Source of the DNA: DASRDR01 sp963812945 [NCBI: uncultured Candidatus Rokubacteria bacterium] | Lineage (GTDB): Bacteria > Methylomirabilota > Methylomirabilia > Rokubacteriales | Length of the DNA stretch: 64,000 nt | NCBI GenBank assembly: GCA_963812945.1 | Contig: CAWEXD010000004.1 | Coordinates: 186,001 to 250,000, forward strand | Direction of reading: 5' to 3' | Shown: positions 59,323 through 64,000 of the stretch, one piece after another | Numbering within the stretch: the first letter of the stretch is position 1 | How the letters are laid out: each line of letters starts with the position of its first letter | The notes under the pieces: model-generated | Databases searched by the model: none | What the model saw: the letters and a program-made list of their open reading frames with translations, nothing else | Told to the model about the DNA's origin: nothing | Made by a program: the position numbers and the translations under genes

Positions 59323-60036
59323 CTATCGGCGCACGCCGACGTAGCGCAGCAGGGTCTCCGGCTCGGCGGCGAGCTCGGGCGGCGTGGCCTCTCGCACGAT
59401 GCGGCCCTGCTCGATGAGGGCGACCCGATCCGCCACGCCGAGCACGGCGTCAACCTTCTGCTCGACGAGCAGGATGCCCACGCCCTTCGCCCGCAGCGTC
59501 GCCACCGTCCCGAGCAGCCGATCGACGAGGGTCGGCATGAGCCCCTCGCTCGGCTCGTCCAGCAGCAAGTGCGTGGGACGGGCGCAGAGCGCCCGGGCGG
59601 TGGCCAGCATCTGCTGCTCCCCTCCGCTCAGCGTCCCCGCCCGCTGGCGCAGCCGCTCCCGGAGCACCGGGAAGAGCTCGAGCACCGGCTCCAGGGTTTC
59701 GTCCCCGGCCCCCCGCACCAGAAGCCCCATGCGGAGATTCTCCGACACCGTCAGGTCCGGGAAGAGCCGGCGGCCCTGTGGAACGTAGGCGATCCCGCGC
59801 CGGGGGATCTCGTGGGGAGCCACGCGCGAGAGCTCGGAGCCGTCGAGCGTAATGGAACCGGACCGAGCGCGGACGAGTCCCATGATCGTCCTGAGCGTCG
59901 TCGTCTTGCCTGCCCCGTTCCTCCCGAGCAAGCCCAGCACCTCGCCGGGCGCGACCGCGAGCGACACGTCCCGCAGCACGTGGGCGCCGCCGTAGTAGCA
60001 GTTCACGCGGTCGAGCCTGAGCGTCATCGCCTCCAC
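59323..60036 (-). CDS. livF: Branched-chain amino-acid-type ABC transporter ATPase LivF
   Basis: 237-aa ATPase. Walker A GRNGAGKT (38-45), signature LSGGEQQMLATARAL, Walker B LLLDEPSEGL, and the LivF-specific YVPQGRRLFPDLTVSENL. It energises uptake by the LivH/LivM channel. It is last in the Liv operon, 38 nt after livG. Family members in soil bacteria often import aromatic acids or other substrates rather than amino acids, so the substrate is open. Confidence 0.96.
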   Translation of the reverse strand: MEAMTLRLDRVNCYYGGAHVLRDVSLAVAPGEVLGLLGRNGAGKTTTLRTIMGLVRARSGSITLDGSELSRVAPHEIPRRGIAYVPQGRRLFPDLTVSENLRMGLLVRGAGDETLEPVLELFPVLRERLRQRAGTLSGGEQQMLATARALCARPTHLLLDEPSEGLMPTLVDRLLGTVATLRAKGVGILLVEQKVDAVLGVADRVALIEQGRIVREATPPELAAEPETLLRYVGVRR

Positions 60037-60074
60037 GGCATCAGCGTCCCCACAGCGTCAGCGGCCCCACAGCG

Positions 60075-60812
60075 TCAGCGGCCAAGGTACGCGCGCTGGA
60101 CCTCGGGGTGCGCCTCGATCTCCCGCGGCGTGCCCTCGGCGATGACGCGGCCGCGGTCCATCACGGTCACCCGGCCCGCCAGCTCCAGGACCACCGCCAT
60201 ATTGTGCTCGATGAGCAGAACCGTCGTCGTCCCGGCGATGTCGCGCACCAGGCGGCAGAAGGCCTCGATCTCGTCGCCGGCAAGGCCCTGCGTGGGCTCG
60301 TCGAGGATGAGCAGCTCCGGCCCGAGCGCCAGGGCCATGGCGACCTCCAGGACACGCTGGTGCCCGTAGGCCAGGGTCCCGGCTCGCTGATCGCTCAGAC
60401 CGGCCAGCCCGACCCTGGCCAGGGCGGCCTCGACGTCCGCCGCGACGGCCCCGGCGTCGAGCGAGAGCCAGTCGCGGCAGTGTCTGAGCCGCGGGCGCTG
60501 CGCGGCGAGGGCCACGTTGTCGTAGACGGAGAGGGTGCGGTAGATGCTCGTGATCTGGAAGGTGTAGACGATGCCGAGCCGGGCGCGCTCCGAGGCCCGG
60601 GCGCGCGTGATGTCGCGGCCGGCGAAGCGCACCGCGCCCGCCGTCGGGCGGAGGCGCCCGCTGACGAGGCCCACCAACGTCGTCTTGCCCGCCCCGTTGG
60701 GCCCGATCAGCGCGCGCACCTCCCCCCGGTCCAGGCGGAGGTCGACGCCCTGCACCGCCTCGAGACCGCCGAAGCGCTTCGAGAGGCCCCGGGTCTCGAG
60801 GAGCGGGGTCAC
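60075..60812 (-). CDS. livG: Branched-chain amino-acid-type ABC transporter ATPase LivG
   Basis: 245-aa ATPase starting with GTG at 60812, overlapping the livM stop (GTGA). Walker A GPNGAGKT (37-44), Walker B LLILDEPTQGL, and the LivG hallmark RLGIVYTFQITSIYRTLSVY. The signature is LAYGHQRVLEVAMAL, a variant of LSGGQ that LivG proteins commonly have. It forms a heterodimer with LivF. Confidence 0.95.
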   Translation of the reverse strand: MTPLLETRGLSKRFGGLEAVQGVDLRLDRGEVRALIGPNGAGKTTLVGLVSGRLRPTAGAVRFAGRDITRARASERARLGIVYTFQITSIYRTLSVYDNVALAAQRPRLRHCRDWLSLDAGAVAADVEAALARVGLAGLSDQRAGTLAYGHQRVLEVAMALALGPELLILDEPTQGLAGDEIEAFCRLVRDIAGTTTVLLIEHNMAVVLELAGRVTVMDRGRVIAEGTPREIEAHPEVQRAYLGR

Positions 60813-61765
60813 GGGAGCCACGGCGCCCACCGGGCCCGGATGCCGCCGACGATGCCGGCCGGGGCCCACAGGATCATGACCACGAGCGTCGCGCCCACCA
60901 CCAGGAGGTACGCCGTCGTGTACCCGCTCGTGATGTCCACGACGTAGGTCATCACGAGCGTGCCCACCAGCGGGCCCAGCACGGTCCCGGCGCCGCCCAG
61001 GAGGGTCCAGATCAACGGGTAGATCGAGTAGAGGATGCCGGCGAAGGCGGAGCCCACGTACGAGAAGAGCAGCGTGTAGGCGGAGCCCGCGACGCCGGCG
61101 AGGAGCCCGGACACGAGCATCGCGACCATGCGGTACCGGGCCGTGTTGTAGCCGAGGAGACGGGTTCGCTCCTCGTTCTCCCGCACCGCCACGAGGACGC
61201 GGCCCAACGGCGAGCGCGCGATCCAGAGGCTCACGAGAAGACAGGCGGCGAAGACGGCCAGGGCCACGTTGTACTTGACGGCGGGATCGGCCAAGGCGAG
61301 GCGGACCCCGCCGAGCTCCACGTGCAGCCCCGCGAGGATGAACCCCTGGTCGCCGCCGGTGAACTCGTTCCAGTAGAGCGTCGCCAGGTAGAAGGCCTGG
61401 GCGAGCATCATCGTCACGATCAGAAGGGCGGGGCCGGTCGTGCGGAGCGTCATGAGCCCGACGACCCACGCGACGGCGAGCGCGGCGACGGCGCCGGCGA
61501 GGAAGCCGGCGGTGACCCCGAACCCCAGGTGGTGCACGGTGAGCCCCGTGCCGTACATCCCCGCGGCGAAGAACATGGCGTGCCCGAGGCTCATGAGGCC
61601 CGTGTAGCCCAGCAGCACGTTATAGCCGACCCCGTAGGCGGCCAGCACCATGATCCGCGCCAGCATGCCGTGGTGGAACGGAGGCAGCACGAGCTGGAGC
61701 CCCGCGAGGAGCGCCACCACGCCCAGGTGGAGCGTCAGCACCCGACCGAGGTCCCCTCCCCTCAC
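60809..61765 (-). CDS. livM: Branched-chain amino-acid-type ABC transporter permease LivM
   Basis: 318-aa permease with about eight to nine TM segments. Family marks are YNVLLGYTGLMSLGHAMFFA and the ATPase-contact loop ENEERTRLLGYNTARYRMVA. The GTG at 61765 overlaps the livH stop (GTGA). It pairs with LivH to form the channel. Confidence 0.95.
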   Translation of the reverse strand: MRGGDLGRVLTLHLGVVALLAGLQLVLPPFHHGMLARIMVLAAYGVGYNVLLGYTGLMSLGHAMFFAAGMYGTGLTVHHLGFGVTAGFLAGAVAALAVAWVVGLMTLRTTGPALLIVTMMLAQAFYLATLYWNEFTGGDQGFILAGLHVELGGVRLALADPAVKYNVALAVFAACLLVSLWIARSPLGRVLVAVRENEERTRLLGYNTARYRMVAMLVSGLLAGVAGSAYTLLFSYVGSAFAGILYSIYPLIWTLLGGAGTVLGPLVGTLVMTYVVDITSGYTTAYLLVVGATLVVMILWAPAGIVGGIRARWAPWLP

Positions 61766-62628
61766 GCCGCGGCCTCGCCGAAGAGGCCGCGGCCCCGCAC
61801 CGCCAAGACGAGGGCCACCAAGAGCGTGGCGATGATCTTGGCCAGCGTGGGCGAGAAGAACACCGAGATCACGCCGTCGCTCAGCCCGACGAGGAGGGCC
61901 GCCACCAGCGTGCCGCGAAGGCTCCCGAGCCCGCCGAGGATGACCACCACGAAGGACAGGAGGAGCGCGTCGAGCCCCATGAGGTAGTGGGCCTGCTGGA
62001 CGGGGACGATGAGCGCCCCGGCCACGGCTGCCAGGCCGGCCCCGACGCCGAAGGCCATCGTGTAGACGCGATTCACCGGCACGGCGAACGCCTGGGCCAT
62101 CTCGCGGTCCTGCTGCGTGGCCCGCATATAGAGGCCGAGCCGCGTTCGCGAGAGCGCGAGCCAGGTGGCCCCGAGGAGCGCCGCCGCCAGGGCGGCAACG
62201 ACGAGCTTGTACCCCGAGTAGCCGAACCCGGGAAACGCGACCAGGAAATAGACCGGAGGGGAAACGGGCCGAGCGTACGGTCCGTAGGTGGTCAGCACGA
62301 GCTGCTGCAGGATGTACAGGAGCCCGATGGTGGCGACGATCGTGCTCTCCGGCTCGTAGCCGATCCGCCGAAGCACGAGCCGATCCGCCAGGATGGCGAC
62401 GGCCGCGACGACGGCCGGCGCCGCCAGGAGCGCCAGGAGAAAGCTCCCGGTGGCCGTGGCGACGTACCAGGTGACGACCGCCCCGAGCATGAAGAACTCC
62501 CCGTGGGCGACGTTGACGATCCGCATGACGCCGAACACGAGGGACAGGCCCAGCGCGGTCAGCGCGAGGACCAGGGCGCCGACGGTCCCCTCGAGGAGGG
62601 CCAGGAAGAGATGCGGCCCGAGGCTCAT
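61762..62628 (-). CDS. livH: Branched-chain amino-acid-type ABC transporter permease LivH
   Basis: 288-aa permease with about eight TM segments. Family marks are LSLVFGVMRIVNVAHGEFFM near residue 30, the coupling loop TRLGLYMRATQQDREMAQAF and VVVILGGLGSLRGTLVAALL. It is followed by livM with a GTGA overlap. It is separated from the binding-protein gene upstream by 264 nt, which may hold its own promoter or an attenuator. Confidence 0.95.
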   Translation of the reverse strand: MSLGPHLFLALLEGTVGALVLALTALGLSLVFGVMRIVNVAHGEFFMLGAVVTWYVATATGSFLLALLAAPAVVAAVAILADRLVLRRIGYEPESTIVATIGLLYILQQLVLTTYGPYARPVSPPVYFLVAFPGFGYSGYKLVVAALAAALLGATWLALSRTRLGLYMRATQQDREMAQAFAVPVNRVYTMAFGVGAGLAAVAGALIVPVQQAHYLMGLDALLLSFVVVILGGLGSLRGTLVAALLVGLSDGVISVFFSPTLAKIIATLLVALVLAVRGRGLFGEAAA

Positions 62629-62780
62629 GCGGGTCGGGGCTGCGCAGCGACGGCACGCCCCGACGGGGACAGGGTCGGACTATCCGCGTTGTCCGTGCAG
62701 GGTCTCCACGAGCCTGTCACGGACTTGACGCCGGGGTCGAGACGCGAGCAGCCCTAGGACGCAGGCCCGAGCCCACCGGA

Positions 62781-62800
62781 GCCGTACGCGGTTGTACGGC
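62781..62800. terminator. Hairpin between livK and livH
   Basis: GCCGTAC-GCGGTT-GTACGGC: a perfect 7-bp stem about 90 nt after the binding-protein stop on the transcribed strand. No T-run follows. It could be a partial terminator or an mRNA-stabilising element that sets binding protein above permease level. Confidence 0.4.
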
Positions 62801-62892
62801 GAGGATGGGCGAGGGCCGAGGACGACCAGAGGTCGCCGCGCCCCGAGGCGCGCCGACCGTGACGATCGTCGCGACGCGGATCGGCCACGGCA

Positions 62893-64000
62893 CTAAAGCG
62901 GCTGCTTCGTGTAGTCGGCCTCGGGCTCGTACATCGACTCCTCGATCGCGGTGCGATGCACGACCTGGAGCTGGCGCTTCTCCACCTTGGAGATGAGCTG
63001 CTGCCCGAAGGCCTGGTGAATCCGCCCCACGAAGCGCTTCGGCCCCTGCGGGTGCTCGATGCCCTCCGGGAAGCTCTGGAAGCCCTCGAGCGTCTCGATG
63101 AACGCCTTGTAGTCCGGTCCGGGCCGCTTGTACCCGCTCTGCTCGACGGCCCGCTTGATCACGAAGAGCGTCTCCCAGCACCCGAACATGTGCGAGGCCG
63201 TGGACACGTCTTTCGGGTCGGTGAGGCTCGCCCCGCTGTCGTTGATGCCCACGCGCTCGCGGTAGAGGCGCACGTGCGACGGGGTGCTTGCCGTCGTATA
63301 GCGCGGGAAGGCCTCCCAGAAGTACGTCCCCTCCAGGTACTCGAGCCCGGGGCTCCCGATATCGACGCCCTCCACCGAGTCGACGAAGCCGAAGATCTGC
63401 GGCCGCTTGGCCCCGAAGTGCTCGCCCATCTCCTTGACGAAGGTGAGGACGCCCGGGCCGACCATGACGTGGTACAGCACCTCCGTGTCGGCCGGCACCC
63501 GCGGGAAGTACTTCGTGAAGGAGGTCTCGGTCGGCGGGATGGGGATGAGCGCGCGGACGGTGCCGCCCTGGGCGGTCGCGACCCGGCTGAAGAAGTCCCG
63601 GTGGTCGTGGCCGAAGGCGTAATCGGGGAAGATCAGGGTGACCTTCTTGCCCACGTTCTTCAGGATCCACCCGGCCACGGCCGTGATCTGCGCCCGGACG
63701 TCCGTGATGCCGGGCTGGAACACGTACCGGTTCAGCTTGCCGGAGGCCACGTGATAGCCCTCGCTCACCACGAGGTAGGGGATCTTCAGCTCGCCCGCCC
63801 GCGGGGCGGAGGCGATGACGACGTGCGAGAAGAGCGTGCCGAAGATCATGTCCACCTTGTGGTGGATGGCCAGCTTCTCGACCACCTCGCCGCCCCGCTT
63901 CGGATCCGTCCCGTCGTCCTCGGCGACGATCTCCACCTGGCGCCCCGCGATGCCGCCCCGCTCGTTGATGAGCTTGACCGCGGCGGCGGTCGTGCGCTCG
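62893..64000 (-). CDS. livK: Branched-chain amino-acid-type ABC substrate-binding protein (5' end cut by window edge)
   Basis: At least 369 residues of a type I periplasmic binding protein. The visible part opens with KLINERGGIAGRQVEIVAED, the family's usual N-terminal segment, and continues with DMIFGTLFSHVVIASAPRAG and a second lobe. The signal peptide lies beyond the edge. It ends 264 nt before livH on the same strand. The ligand-binding residues usual for Leu/Ile are not evident, so another small acid is possible. Confidence 0.93.
   Translation of the reverse strand, partial: ERTTAAAVKLINERGGIAGRQVEIVAEDDGTDPKRGGEVVEKLAIHHKVDMIFGTLFSHVVIASAPRAGELKIPYLVVSEGYHVASGKLNRYVFQPGITDVRAQITAVAGWILKNVGKKVTLIFPDYAFGHDHRDFFSRVATAQGGTVRALIPIPPTETSFTKYFPRVPADTEVLYHVMVGPGVLTFVKEMGEHFGAKRPQIFGFVDSVEGVDIGSPGLEYLEGTYFWEAFPRYTTASTPSHVRLYRERVGINDSGASLTDPKDVSTASHMFGCWETLFVIKRAVEQSGYKRPGPDYKAFIETLEGFQSFPEGIEHPQGPKRFVGRIHQAFGQQLISKVEKRQLQVVHRTAIEESMYEPEADYTKQPL

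Noticed and set aside
1-64000. CRISPR arrays, rRNA, tRNA, intact insertion sequences
   Set aside because: No regularly spaced repeats, no rRNA-like sequence, no tRNA cloverleaf and no transposase motif were found on reading both strands.

Overview
The window is a very GC-rich, gene-dense bacterial chromosome segment, probably from an uncultured soil bacterium. The gene repertoire (branched-chain amino-acid-type Liv transporter, LLM-type flavin enzyme, enamidase, PF06684 'amino acid synthesis' protein, molybdenum hydroxylase, cyclase-ATPase-TPR regulators) resembles Candidatus Rokubacteria/Methylomirabilota or deep soil Proteobacteria. That placement is inference; no rRNA or marker gene is present. 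No tRNA, CRISPR array or intact transposase was seen.

Layout. 1-10.4 kb (minus strand) is an oxidative operon: a lipoprotein cut by the left edge, a Dyp-type peroxidase, a two-TM protein with an internal repeat, a small conserved protein, a GMC flavoprotein, a di-haem cytochrome c lipoprotein, and then further upstream an unknown 278-aa protein and a patatin-like lipase. 11.0-16.9 kb holds a cytoplasmic subtilase paired with a ComEC-like metallo-beta-lactamase protein, a divergent unknown gene, and an Fn3-like protein. At 17.3-19.3 kb, 3-hydroxyanthranilate dioxygenase is divergent from a PhzS-like flavin monooxygenase. 19.6-27.8 kb has two adjacent giant cyclase-AAA-TPR regulators and a sulfatase. 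27.8-30.3 kb is a tightly coupled three-gene cassette with no recognisable family. 31-36 kb has a periplasmic binding protein, a molybdenum hydroxylase large subunit, an LLM oxidoreductase, a PF06684 protein and the wreck of an enamidase gene.

36.2-39.9 kb looks like an inserted island (adenylate-forming enzyme plus FMO-type oxidase). Its right edge abuts a truncated second PF06684 gene. 40.1-44.7 kb carries a small-molecule kinase and an incomplete peptide/nickel-type ABC importer (two permeases, a divergent Tat-exported binding protein, no ATPases). 44.8-48.3 kb has a UGT-type glycosyltransferase, a beta-propeller protein and an intact enamidase. 48.5-59.3 kb has an MscS-like channel bounded by short repeats, two glycosyltransferases, two further paralogues of the 36-kb adenylate-forming enzyme, two sister lipoproteins and an acyl-CoA synthetase. 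59.3-64.0 kb is a Liv operon (livF, livG, livM, livH, and livK cut by the right edge).

The most interesting non-coding signal is an element of about 125 bp, present three times in gene-poor gaps (10.50, 17.09 and 30.66 kb). It consists of a short inverted repeat, a spacer of about 60 nt, and a double inverted repeat built from TGCAC/GTGCA arms. Other signals are a recurrent promoter type (TTG-N3, 18-nt spacer, TACACTCC), a shared inverted repeat upstream of the intact and the ruined enamidase genes, and a decayed duplicate of the 5' end of the acyl-CoA synthetase gene.
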